Both the position numbers and the translations under genes were made by a program. From the NCBI RefSeq assembly GCF_012979275.1, contig NZ_JABASZ010000032.1, forward strand, positions 158,428-222,427: a stretch of 64,000 nt of DNA, written 5' to 3'. The DNA comes from Pseudopontixanthobacter vadosimaris (GTDB taxonomy: Bacteria; Pseudomonadota; Alphaproteobacteria; Sphingomonadales; Sphingomonadaceae). Every line of letters begins with the position of its first letter. Within the stretch, counting starts at the first letter, position 1. The notes below the pieces were generated by a model that was not told the origin of the DNA, did no database searches, and saw only the letters and a list, made by a program, of their open reading frames with translations. Positions 9,088-17,880 of this stretch are shown piece by piece.

Positions 9088-9606
9088 TCAGAGGTAAGTT
9101 CCATCCTGGTAGATCAGGGGCGCGATGGCTCCGCTCACCTCTGCCTCGTCCACCGCGCCGATGACGATGGAATGGGTGCCATAGGGCACGATCTTCTCGA
9201 TGCGGCAGATCATGATCGCCTGCGCGTCCTCCAGCCGGGGCAGCCCATCGGCGGCGCTGTGCCATTTGCCTTGGCGGAACCGGTCCTCATGCGCCGCGCC
9301 GCCGCCGAAAGCCGCCGAGATCGCGCTCTGGTGCCGTGACAGCAGATTGACGCAGAACAGGGCGTCCTTCTCCATGCAGGCATGGAGCGCGGCCTTGTGA
9401 TTGACACAGACCAGCAGGGCCGGCGGATCCATGGTCAGCGACGTGATCGAGGTCGCCGCCATTCCGATCGGACCGTCGGGGCCGCGCACCGTCAGCACGC
9501 CGACGGCACTGGCCAGCCGCCGCATGGCCGCGCGGAAATTCTCCCCGAGGTCGGACACGCCTGCGATTGCATCTTCGGGAGGGGGTGCGGTGGGGCCGGA
9601 GGTCAT
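9088..9606 (-). CDS. Flavin reductase family protein (FMN-binding split barrel)
   Basis: This is a small flavin reductase-like protein of 172 residues from the ATG at 9606; a longer frame to 9696 exists, but its extra residues are Arg-rich and unlike the family. FRAAMRRLASAVGVLTV, GMAATSITSLTMDPPALLV and FCVNLLS are the standard split-barrel motifs, and YGTHSIVIGAVDEAE is the C-terminal signature. Such proteins use NAD(P)H to reduce FMN or FAD and hand it to a monooxygenase, though some act as oxidases. It lies 120 bases downstream of the tam operon's lipoprotein on the same strand and may be cotranscribed. No monooxygenase partner is adjacent. Confidence 0.85.
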   Translation of the reverse strand: MTSGPTAPPPEDAIAGVSDLGENFRAAMRRLASAVGVLTVRGPDGPIGMAATSITSLTMDPPALLVCVNHKAALHACMEKDALFCVNLLSRHQSAISAAFGGGAAHEDRFRQGKWHSAADGLPRLEDAQAIMICRIEKIVPYGTHSIVIGAVDEAEVSGAIAPLIYQDGTYL

Positions 9607-9726
9607 CGCTGCACCCAATGCCGCAGGCAGGGCCCGGCGGTCAATGCGCGATCTGGTGGGTTCCTCCCTCCACCGGATGTTTGATCGCCTGCGCATAGCG
9701 GCGAGAGGAGCGTCCCTGCCTCGGGA

Positions 9727-9945
9727 TCAATCCGCTGTCGCAGCCCGCGCGCCATCCATGCTGCTGCTGCCGGGTTGCTCTGCCGTGCCGCCCGTTTCCG
9801 CCGCCTTGCGCGCAGCGAGGTCCCGCTCCAGGATCTCCGAGCGATGTTCAAGATCCGCCCTGGTCCTCTCGAACCGGGTGTCGAAATCCTCTTCCTGTTC
9901 GCAGCCCGTCAGCATCATCAGCATGAGAACCGCCACCGCGCGCAT
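9727..9945 (-). CDS. Small lipoprotein, third gene of the tam operon
   Basis: This is a 72-residue open frame starting at 9945, where its ATG shares one base with the tamB stop (TGATG). The N-terminus is a short lipoprotein signal ending in the lipobox LTGC (Cys15), preceded by an unusually methionine-rich hydrophobic core. The mature part is very charged and predicted helical (heptad-like EQEEDFDTRFERTR onwards), followed by a Gly/Ser/Ala-rich tail. No family is recognised. The strict coupling to tamB suggests a role in, or co-regulation with, the TAM outer-membrane export machinery. It is likely anchored in the inner or outer membrane facing the periplasm. The reading frame also lies inside a longer open frame, so a different start is possible but less likely. 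Confidence 0.6.
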   Translation of the reverse strand: MRAVAVLMLMMLTGCEQEEDFDTRFERTRADLEHRSEILERDLAARKAAETGGTAEQPGSSSMDGARAATAD

Positions 9946-12900
9946 CAATAATTCCGGCGATAGCGAAGGTTGACATCCGTTCCGCCCGAACCGCCAGCCT
10001 GGGTCAGGATCGAAAGGAACGGCGTGATTGCGATTTCCAGCTGCGTGGCAGTGAAGCCGCGTGCATCGGTGATCAGTTCGACATAGATGTCGTCGGTCAG
10101 ATATTTGCCGGCCGCCAGCGCCGTGCCGCGTCCGCTGGTATCGTCCGCTCCCAGGATGCGCAGCCGGTCGAAACCGGTGGCCGAACGCAATTTGCCCAGC
10201 GGGTTCAGCCCGCCGCCCGACCCGCGCAGCGCATTGAGCGATGCCGCCAGCTGCACGGCCTGAACCGCCGAAAGATTGCCCACCGAACTGCCGAACAGGA
10301 TGCGCGAGACGATCTCGTCCTGCGGCAGACCGGGCGTGCTGGTAAATTCGATCTGCGGGTTCAGCGCCCGTCCGGACACGACCACATTGACCGTGATGTC
10401 CTCGATTTCGTCGGTCGCCACGATGTTGATCGTCGGGTTGATCTCTCGCCCGCCGGTAAACGCCAGTCGGCCCGTCTCCAGTTCGAACGACCGTCCGGCA
10501 AAACCGAGCGTTCCGCGTATCAGCTCCACCTCGCCCGACAGGACCGGGGCTGCACTCGAGCCGCTGATGGCCAGATCCGCGCTCCATTCGGATTCCAGCC
10601 CCATGCCGGATACGTACAGTTCTTCCGGCGCGACCAGATCGATATCGAGGCGCAATTGTTCGAACAGGCCGGGCAGGCTTTCTTCCGGTTCGCTCTCGGT
10701 AATGCGCTGCGGGCCGCGCGGCGGCTTGAAACGAACGCCGGTGAGTTCGGGGATCTCAGCCGCACCCGAGCGGATAATCTCGTAGCGCGTTTCGGGCAGA
10801 AGCAGCTCGCCTGCCAGCAAGGCTTCGCGGCCCGCCGCTTTCGTCAGACGCAGGGTGCCGGTCGCCGCGGTGGACAGGGCGTCGCTTCGGGCCAGTCGTG
10901 CCCGGTCGAGTTCGACCCTGATATCCATGGGATAGCCGCTGTCCGACGCCAGGCTGACGAAGCCTGCTGCCCGCACGCTGCCATTGCCTGCTTCGGCAGA
11001 GAGACGTTCGAGTTCCAGGCGGTCGCCATCGAAACGTGCGTTGACACTCATATCGGTGAGGCGGGTGCCGTAGGTCAGGTTTTCATAGGTCAGGCGGTTC
11101 GCCCTGACGACCCCCTGCAGGCAGGGGTCCGATACGCGGCAACCGAAATCCGCCGCCACGCCGACCGGGCCGGACAGGCGTTGATCCACGAGGCCCGCCA
11201 GCGAGAACAACGTATCGGCCGGACCATTGTAGCGGATACCGCCGCCGAGCGGTGCCTGCAGCAGGCGCTCGCTCCACGGCCCCGCGCCTGGAGGCAGCGG
11301 GCTGAGCGTGGCGACCATCCGACCAATGACGCTGCCCCTGCGGCGGATCACGGCCCTTGCATCGCCGCCATCGGCCAGCAGCTTGCCGACGAAATTGATG
11401 TCGACGGACTGGCTGACGGACACCGCGGTCGTGCGCGTGAAATCACGAACCGACAGGCGGGCGTCGGCGCGCGGAAACGATCCGGAAGCCGGCAGTGCGA
11501 AATCCAGGCTGCCCGTCGCCGTGCCGTCGAGGCCGAGGCCCGGGACGAAGGCATTGACGATGTCGAGATCGAGGGAATCGAGGCGGCTCTGCACCCTTAT
11601 CCCGTCGCCATAGGTTCCGGCGAGCCGCAGATTACCGCTGCCGAAATCGATGCGGGTGGGCAGCAGGCGATATGTGCCGTCGCCTGGCACGATACGCGCC
11701 GGGCCCGCGGTTTCGAAGTCGAGACCGCGAACCCGCCCCTTGATCGCGGCGCGCCACAATTGCGGCTGCAGGTCGGCATTTGCGGCTATGCGGAACGGCA
11801 CACCGCTGGTGCCCCGTGCCAGCAGCTTCGCATTTCCGCGCCCGTCACGATAATCGACAATGGCGCGTGCCGCTGCGATGACGATTTCGCCATAACGGGC
11901 GTCGGCCAGCTGGACGTCGGCGACGACATAAGGCTGGTCATAAAGGACCACGCGCGCGTCGATGATGGCCGTGCCGATGGCGAGCTGCGCCGGGCCGGGC
12001 AAATTCGCGTCCCGCGCCCGCAAATTCAGGTCGGCGGCCTGGTATCGCCCTTCGTTGTCCAGCCGCACCACGCCATCGAAACCGCGTCCGCTGGCCGTCA
12101 GCCGCCCGGCGAATGGGCCGGCCGGCGTCTGCCGGACCGATCCGGCAAATTTCACGCCGGCCAGATTGGCGCTGTTGACGTCGAGTGTCAGGACATCGCC
12201 GGCATTGACGACGACATCCGCCGTCAGGGGGCCATAATCCGTGTCCGCCGTGGCGGTCAGGCGATAGCCGCTGCCGGACCGGGTGACGTTGGCGGTCAGA
12301 TTGGCCAGCCCAAGGCCGAAATCGGGATTGGTTGCCGTGATCGTCGCATCCGGGTCGGAAATCGTGCCCCGAACCCTGACACCCACCGCGCCATATTGCT
12401 CCGTCACCGCCTGGGCGTCCAGAACGATCCGCCCATCCTGCGTATAGGAGCCGCTGCCACTGGTGATGCGAACCAGCGGCGATCGCAATTCGAGATCGTC
12501 GAAATAGATCGTGCCGTCGGGCGCATAGCGCACACCCGCGCCAGCCACCGCATTGCCGCCCAGAAAATCGCGAACGCCCTCGTTCTCGATCAGACGCGAC
12601 CGCACGTTCACCCGGCCGGCGAGCGCGAAGCCCTGCGCTTCGCTACGCAGGTCGATATCGGTGCTGATGTCGAAGATACCGACCCCGTCGACGCGGTAAT
12701 TGTCGATCCGCCCGTCGATGGCGCCGGTATACAACCCGGTCGAGAAATCGGCGAGGAGGATCAGCCCGGCATCGATTCGGTCGGAACGAATGCGGAGATT
12801 GTCGGACAGCAGGCGCGTTCCCTCTATGGCGATGTCGCCATTCAGGCGCACATTCGTCAGTGTCCCGCCGGCCACGCTGTCGAGCCCGGTAATGCGGTCG

Positions 12901-14246
12901 ATCCGCGCGTCGACGGGAATGAATATCCGGTCCGGATTGATCGTGGCCTGCCCCGATGCGCGCAGGTTCTGCAGCCCGATATCGCCAAACAGGATGCGAT
13001 TGGCATTCAGCGAATAGGCGATTTCAGGCGCAGTGAAGGCACCGTCCAGCACCAGATTGCCGCGAAGCCCGCTGCCGCGCAGATTTTCCGCCAATACCGA
13101 TGGCCGCAGCAGGACGAAGCCGACCCGCAAGCCGTCGAAGCTGTTGTCCGACAGATCGACACCGCCATTCGCATTCAGACGGAACGCGTCGCTGCCGATG
13201 CTTCCGGCCAGTTCCACGCGCCGCTCCTCGGGCGTGAAAGTCACATCCACGGCGGTTGTCGGCCCGAACAAGGCGGCAGCCTGACCTTCCAGAAGGCGCG
13301 CAACCCGCGTCGCCCCGCGCAGGGTGAACGTGCCGTCACGGGCGATGATCGCGAGATCGGCGAAGCTTTCCCCGCCCAGATCGGCGTCCAGCCGTCCGTT
13401 CCATGCGGCCCAGTCACCGCGCCCTCCGACGCGCAATGCGATGCTCTGGTCCAGCCCTGCAAGAGCCGCCAGCACACCGTCCGCCGGGGCGTCGAGTGCA
13501 AGGTCGAGCGCCAGGCGGTTCTCTTCCGGCACCGCGTCCAGCACGAGGCGGATTTCGTCGCCGCCGGCACGACCTTCACCTGCAATCGTGGCACCGTTCA
13601 GGACCACTTGCGCGCGGCCGTCCGAAATGTGCGCCTCGCCGGCCAGCCCCGCCACCCGCCGTTCGCCCGTCACCACGGGTTCCACGACGAAACGGTCGAT
13701 CGCCAGCCTATCTATATCGATGTCGAGATCCGGCAGGAGCGGATCGTCGGTTTCGGGAACTTCGTAGAATTCGGGCAGGCGCAGCAATGTCATCCGCTCT
13801 GCCGTTGCCGACCTGATGTCCACATGCCCGTTGATGAAGGCGAAGGGCCGCCAGTCCACGACGACTTCAGGCGAGGTCAGGAAGGCGCCCTCGGGATCGC
13901 GAAGCGCAAGCCCTTCCAGAATCATCTCGCCGTAGATCGACCCGCCGATGCGATCGATCTCGATCTGCAATCCGTTTTCGAATTCGTAACCGGCGATCTG
14001 GTTGGCGATGAACCGCTTGCCCGGCCCGCTGTTCAGTCCGAAATAGACGAGCGCCAGCAAGGCGACGACGCCGAAGATGACGAAGGCGACGATCTTGGCA
14101 AGCCGCACGGCGATCCGCCGGCCCCAGCCGGGCCGCTGCCGCGGGTCATGATCGTCCATATCGGCGTGGGCAACCTGTTCGCGCGGGGAGTCGTCACGTT
14201 CTTCATCGTGCCCGGACCGGGTCACGTCATCATGAACCCCGGCCAT
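9945..14246 (-). CDS. tamB: Translocation and assembly module subunit TamB (AsmA-like/DUF490)
   Basis: This is a 1433-residue protein. It has a charged cytoplasmic N-terminus, one membrane anchor at about residues 51-70 (IVAFVIFGVVALLALVYFGL), and then a very long periplasmic region of repeating beta-strands with the short hydrophobic alternation typical of a lipid-transfer groove. The C-terminal DUF490 domain is clear (EIVSRILFG, GKYLTDDIYVEL and a final beta-signal-like LRYRRNY). TamB pairs with TamA to span the envelope, aids insertion of some outer-membrane proteins and, with other AsmA-like proteins, moves phospholipids to the outer membrane. Its ATG overlaps the tamA stop by one base at 14246. 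Length is within the normal family range. Confidence 0.95.
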   Translation of the reverse strand: MAGVHDDVTRSGHDEERDDSPREQVAHADMDDHDPRQRPGWGRRIAVRLAKIVAFVIFGVVALLALVYFGLNSGPGKRFIANQIAGYEFENGLQIEIDRIGGSIYGEMILEGLALRDPEGAFLTSPEVVVDWRPFAFINGHVDIRSATAERMTLLRLPEFYEVPETDDPLLPDLDIDIDRLAIDRFVVEPVVTGERRVAGLAGEAHISDGRAQVVLNGATIAGEGRAGGDEIRLVLDAVPEENRLALDLALDAPADGVLAALAGLDQSIALRVGGRGDWAAWNGRLDADLGGESFADLAIIARDGTFTLRGATRVARLLEGQAAALFGPTTAVDVTFTPEERRVELAGSIGSDAFRLNANGGVDLSDNSFDGLRVGFVLLRPSVLAENLRGSGLRGNLVLDGAFTAPEIAYSLNANRILFGDIGLQNLRASGQATINPDRIFIPVDARIDRITGLDSVAGGTLTNVRLNGDIAIEGTRLLSDNLRIRSDRIDAGLILLADFSTGLYTGAIDGRIDNYRVDGVGIFDISTDIDLRSEAQGFALAGRVNVRSRLIENEGVRDFLGGNAVAGAGVRYAPDGTIYFDDLELRSPLVRITSGSGSYTQDGRIVLDAQAVTEQYGAVGVRVRGTISDPDATITATNPDFGLGLANLTANVTRSGSGYRLTATADTDYGPLTADVVVNAGDVLTLDVNSANLAGVKFAGSVRQTPAGPFAGRLTASGRGFDGVVRLDNEGRYQAADLNLRARDANLPGPAQLAIGTAIIDARVVLYDQPYVVADVQLADARYGEIVIAAARAIVDYRDGRGNAKLLARGTSGVPFRIAANADLQPQLWRAAIKGRVRGLDFETAGPARIVPGDGTYRLLPTRIDFGSGNLRLAGTYGDGIRVQSRLDSLDLDIVNAFVPGLGLDGTATGSLDFALPASGSFPRADARLSVRDFTRTTAVSVSQSVDINFVGKLLADGGDARAVIRRRGSVIGRMVATLSPLPPGAGPWSERLLQAPLGGGIRYNGPADTLFSLAGLVDQRLSGPVGVAADFGCRVSDPCLQGVVRANRLTYENLTYGTRLTDMSVNARFDGDRLELERLSAEAGNGSVRAAGFVSLASDSGYPMDIRVELDRARLARSDALSTAATGTLRLTKAAGREALLAGELLLPETRYEIIRSGAAEIPELTGVRFKPPRGPQRITESEPEESLPGLFEQLRLDIDLVAPEELYVSGMGLESEWSADLAISGSSAAPVLSGEVELIRGTLGFAGRSFELETGRLAFTGGREINPTINIVATDEIEDITVNVVVSGRALNPQIEFTSTPGLPQDEIVSRILFGSSVGNLSAVQAVQLAASLNALRGSGGGLNPLGKLRSATGFDRLRILGADDTSGRGTALAAGKYLTDDIYVELITDARGFTATQLEIAITPFLSILTQAGGSGGTDVNLRYRRNY

Positions 14247-16663
14247 CAGAAAGCCTGCCCGATCGAGATATAGACGGCGATCAGGCTCTCACCTTCCCGC
14301 CGGCCGAGCGGGGTGGCGACATCGAGCCGGAGCGGCCCGAAATTGGTGTAGAAGCGTCCGCCGATGCCCGCGCCGAAACGCAGGTCGGAAAAGTCCGGCG
14401 TGGTGCCTTCATACACCTGTCCGGCATCGACGAAGCCGACGATCCCGAAATCGCCGAAGCGATAGCGCACTTCGATGGCCGCTTCGTTCAGGCTGCGCCC
14501 GCCGATGGGCCGGGTGATGAAGGGATCGTCCTCATTCTCGGGATCGTCGGGATCGAAGTCGGGATTGGGTTCGAGCGATTTGGGGCCGAGGTTCTGATAG
14601 CCGAAGCCCCGCACCGAGCCGCCTCCGCCGCCGTAGAACCGGCGGGAAGGCGCAAGATCGAAGCGGTCGATCCCCTGAATGGTGCCGAGCGCCACGCGCC
14701 CTGCGATGACGAAGGATTCACCGACAGGGTAATAGGTGGAGGCATCCAGCCGCGCCCGCACGTACGGGGTGAAGCCGTCCTGCAGCGACCCTTCGGGTTC
14801 GACCAGCGCCGTGACGCGGAATCCCTGCACCGGATTGAGCAGGCTTTCGGTGGTGTCGAAACCCACCTGTCCCTGCAACCCGCCGATGAAGAAGGTCCGC
14901 CGCTCCCGCTCGCCCGTCCCGGGGTCAAAATCGTCTTCATTCGTGGCGAGCAATTGCGCGCCATAGGCATAGGTCAGCGGCTTCTGCCAGATCGGCGTGG
15001 AATCGTAAGCGACACGCGTGGCAAGCCGGGCGGTAAATGCCTCATAGGCTTCGTAATCGCTGTGCAGCGCCTCTGCCGAGACGGAGAATGTCCGGTCACG
15101 CCGCCCGGCATTGGACCGGCGGAAGATGACTCCCGCGCCCTGTTCCTGCGTGCCTGCAACCCCGTTGACGATCAAGGCGCCTTCGGGCGGGAACAGATTG
15201 CGGTGACTCCAGCTGCCCTCCAGCCGCACGCCCTGGCCCGTGCCGTAACCTGCGCCTGCGGCCAGCGTCCGGGCAGGTCCGGCGTTCTGCTCCACGGCAA
15301 TCGTGACATATTCCGTCCCGTCCCCGGCCGACTCTCCGGTCGGTTCCGCCGTGACGGCCACGGTGTTGAACAGGCCTGTGGCGACCATCGCCTGTCGCAG
15401 ATCGTCGACCAGGCGGCTGTCGTACAGCTCGCCCCGTTCGAAGCGGGACAGGGTGTCGATATGCTCCGCCCCGAAAGCGAGATCTCCGGAGGTGCTGAAG
15501 CCGCCGAACCGTGCCCGCACACCGGGATCGACGGGCAAGGTATAGACGCCATCGGCGGTTTCGGGGTCGAGCAGGATGTCGCGCTCCCCGACCTGCGCGA
15601 AGGGATAACCCTGCTGGGGAAGGGCGATGGCGACATTGGCTTCTGCTGCCTGCACCCGTTCGGCGACGATCGGGCTACCTGCCTCCAGCGGCAGATTGTC
15701 CGCAATCAACCCTTCGGGCACGGTAGGCGGCGCATCGAGGATGATTTCGGCAAATTCGTAGCGTTCGCCCGGAATTACGTCGAGAACCGCCGTCAGCGGC
15801 TGTCCGTCGGCCGCGTCGGAGCGATCGACCCGGGTTTCCACCTCGGCCGAAAACCAGCCTTCCGATGCCAGCAGACGTTTCAGAAGCACGCTGTCTTCGC
15901 CCAGCCGCGCGGCGATCTGCGCGACATTCGCCGCATCCTGATCGTCATTCTCAAGCGCGGACAGACCTTCGAAAATGCCGCGAAGGTCGGTTTCCGTCGC
16001 CTCGTCCGCTTCCTCGAGCCCGTTCAGCGCGATGGCATATTCCACCTCGAGAACGTCGCTGCCGTCCTCGGCATCGGCGAACTCGACCGGCTCCACCTCG
16101 AATTCACCCAGCGGCGGCAGCGGCGCGGCCAGTTCCGCATCGCGGATAGGCGCGTCACCGATCTCTTCCACCGGGTCGCCATCCGCCAGGGCGGGATCGC
16201 CAAGCGGAGCCTCCGCGCCTTCCGTCGTACCGAGCGGCGGAAGCACGCCCCGGCCATCCAGCAAATCATCCCGTTCGATTTCCGCCAGCGCCTCGGCATC
16301 GCCTTCGGCTGCCTCGATCGCCATGCGCCGCTCGAATTCGGCGATGGATTCGAGCGGACGGTCGAGTTCGGGATCGTCGTCGACATCCAGATCGGGGATC
16401 GCTTCGCGAAATTCTTCCAGATCGATGATCGGCGGAATGACCGGCAAATCCGCATCTGCCGGCGGCGGCGGCGGCATGACCATGTCGGCCTGCAAATCGT
16501 CCCGAGCAGCGGCTTGCCCCGCACGCTCAGCGCTTGCAGCATCCTGTTGCTCCGCGAAAACATCCTGCGCGGATGCCGGGTTCGAGCAGGCAAGCGTAGC
16601 ACAGGCCAGCGCCGCATAGCCCGCGCCCGCCAGAAGATCATAGCGTGAAACAGCAAAACCCAT
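14246..16663 (-). CDS. tamA: TamA/BamA-family outer-membrane protein with a long acidic N-terminal region
   Basis: This is an 805-residue Omp85 protein. A signal peptide ends near residue 33 (SNPASAQ). POTRA domains follow at about residues 250-440, and the C-terminal bacterial surface antigen barrel contains the loop-6 VRGFGYQNLGP motif. It ends in a phenylalanine beta-signal (SIGQAF). The stretch from about residue 35 to 240 is unusual: rich in Asp, Glu and Pro (for example PPPPPADADLPVIPP) and without an obvious fold, making the protein about 200 residues longer than typical TamA. It is the first gene of the tamA-tamB-lipoprotein operon, all joined by TGATG overlaps. The role, by family, is as the outer-membrane pore partner of TamB. 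Confidence 0.9.
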   Translation of the reverse strand: MGFAVSRYDLLAGAGYAALACATLACSNPASAQDVFAEQQDAASAERAGQAAARDDLQADMVMPPPPPADADLPVIPPIIDLEEFREAIPDLDVDDDPELDRPLESIAEFERRMAIEAAEGDAEALAEIERDDLLDGRGVLPPLGTTEGAEAPLGDPALADGDPVEEIGDAPIRDAELAAPLPPLGEFEVEPVEFADAEDGSDVLEVEYAIALNGLEEADEATETDLRGIFEGLSALENDDQDAANVAQIAARLGEDSVLLKRLLASEGWFSAEVETRVDRSDAADGQPLTAVLDVIPGERYEFAEIILDAPPTVPEGLIADNLPLEAGSPIVAERVQAAEANVAIALPQQGYPFAQVGERDILLDPETADGVYTLPVDPGVRARFGGFSTSGDLAFGAEHIDTLSRFERGELYDSRLVDDLRQAMVATGLFNTVAVTAEPTGESAGDGTEYVTIAVEQNAGPARTLAAGAGYGTGQGVRLEGSWSHRNLFPPEGALIVNGVAGTQEQGAGVIFRRSNAGRRDRTFSVSAEALHSDYEAYEAFTARLATRVAYDSTPIWQKPLTYAYGAQLLATNEDDFDPGTGERERRTFFIGGLQGQVGFDTTESLLNPVQGFRVTALVEPEGSLQDGFTPYVRARLDASTYYPVGESFVIAGRVALGTIQGIDRFDLAPSRRFYGGGGGSVRGFGYQNLGPKSLEPNPDFDPDDPENEDDPFITRPIGGRSLNEAAIEVRYRFGDFGIVGFVDAGQVYEGTTPDFSDLRFGAGIGGRFYTNFGPLRLDVATPLGRREGESLIAVYISIGQAF

Positions 16664-16784
16664 TACGACCGCATGAACTCCAGACCCCTCAGGCTATCGG
16701 AGATACGCTATCCTGCCGCATCCCTCAACCTGCCCTGCACCATCGGACCACGGCGCAGCCGCTGGTAGTGACAATGAAGCACCA

Positions 16785-17822
16785 TTGCCTATTGAAACCC
16801 CCGGCGCAATTGCTGAATCGCCCTGGCGGCTTCCGCGCGCCGCATGGGTCCAGATCCTGAAGCGCGTTTTCATGATGGCGGGCTTCCATAATCTGAACCT
16901 GCTGGCAGGCGGCGTTGCCTTCTTCACCTTTCTCGCCATCACTCCGCTCATCGCCAGCACGGTGATGATCTACGGCCTGATCGGCGATGTCGGCATGGTC
17001 GAACGGCAGATGCGGTCGCTGGTCGAAGTGGTGCCGAGCGATGCGGCCACCCTGATCGAGGATCAGCTGCTTGCAGTCGTGACCACCAGTTCGGGCGTGA
17101 CGGGTATCGCGCTGCTTATCGCCCTCGCTTTCGCCATTTACGGCGGGATGCGGGCGGCCAGCGGCCTGATCAAGGCGTTGAACGTCATCAACGAGGAAAG
17201 CGAGACCCGCGGCATCGTCAAGATCACCACGCGCGCGGCGCAGCTGACGCTGTGCGCCATCGGCATCGCCCTGGTCGGCGTGATCAGTGGCAGCGTTTTT
17301 ACCTGGCTGCAGACGCAGACCTCGATCCTGATCGGCTCCCGCGTCGAGAGCCTGTTCAGCCTCTTGACCTGGCTGTTCGCCATCCTGCTCGGCAGCCTGG
17401 GCTTCGCCGTCATCATGCGCTTCGGGCCGGACCGCGCACGCGCGCAGTGGCGCTGGCTGACACCCGGCGCCGTTCTGGCCACCCTGCTGTTCATCGCCGT
17501 CTCGTTCGGATTTTCGATGTATGTCGCCTTCATCTCGGATTACAACGCGACCTACGGTTCGCTGTCGGCGATCGTCGTATTCCTGATGTGGCTGTTCCTG
17601 TCCGCCTATGCGATCCTGCTGGGCGCTCTCGTCAATGCCGAGGCCGAACGGCAGACCTTCAAGGATTCCACCATCGGGCCGGAAGCGCCCCTGGGACAAC
17701 GCGGGGCAGTTCTGGCCGACAGCACCGTGCTGCGCGGTCATGCGCTGGCGCTGGAGGAAAAGAAGCGGCGCCGCGAAATGGAACGGCTGGCGCGCAAATC
17801 GGCACGAAAGACGGCGGATTAG
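16785..17822 (+). CDS. YihY/BrkB-family inner membrane protein
   Basis: This is a 345-residue polytopic protein with about six hydrophobic segments between residues 35 and 285. LAGGVAFFTFLAITPLI is the typical first helix of the YihY/BrkB family, and the C-terminus is a basic cytoplasmic tail rich in Lys/Arg (EEKKRRREMERLARK). The frame opens at TTG 16785; the next in-frame ATG (16872) would remove the amphipathic N-terminal helix normally present, so the TTG start is preferred although its ribosome site is weak. It is divergent from tamA with a 121-base spacer. The family was once called ribonuclease BN, but that assignment is wrong; its actual function is unknown and may be transport or envelope-related. 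Confidence 0.85.
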   Translation: MPIETPGAIAESPWRLPRAAWVQILKRVFMMAGFHNLNLLAGGVAFFTFLAITPLIASTVMIYGLIGDVGMVERQMRSLVEVVPSDAATLIEDQLLAVVTTSSGVTGIALLIALAFAIYGGMRAASGLIKALNVINEESETRGIVKITTRAAQLTLCAIGIALVGVISGSVFTWLQTQTSILIGSRVESLFSLLTWLFAILLGSLGFAVIMRFGPDRARAQWRWLTPGAVLATLLFIAVSFGFSMYVAFISDYNATYGSLSAIVVFLMWLFLSAYAILLGALVNAEAERQTFKDSTIGPEAPLGQRGAVLADSTVLRGHALALEEKKRRREMERLARKSARKTAD

Positions 17823-17880
17823 AAACTGCGGACCGGTTTATAGGAGCCGGCCCGCTGCAATCCCGTCGCACGTGCAATCC

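Noticed and set aside
7198..9339. Plus-strand frame of 713 codons
   Set aside because: It is antisense to the amidohydrolase and flavin reductase; composition and lack of motifs mark it as a shadow.
10656..14273. Open frame of 1205 codons on the plus strand
   Set aside because: It is the antisense shadow of tamB; the high GC content keeps stops rare, and the translation is a low-order mix of Arg, Ala, Gln and His with no domain.
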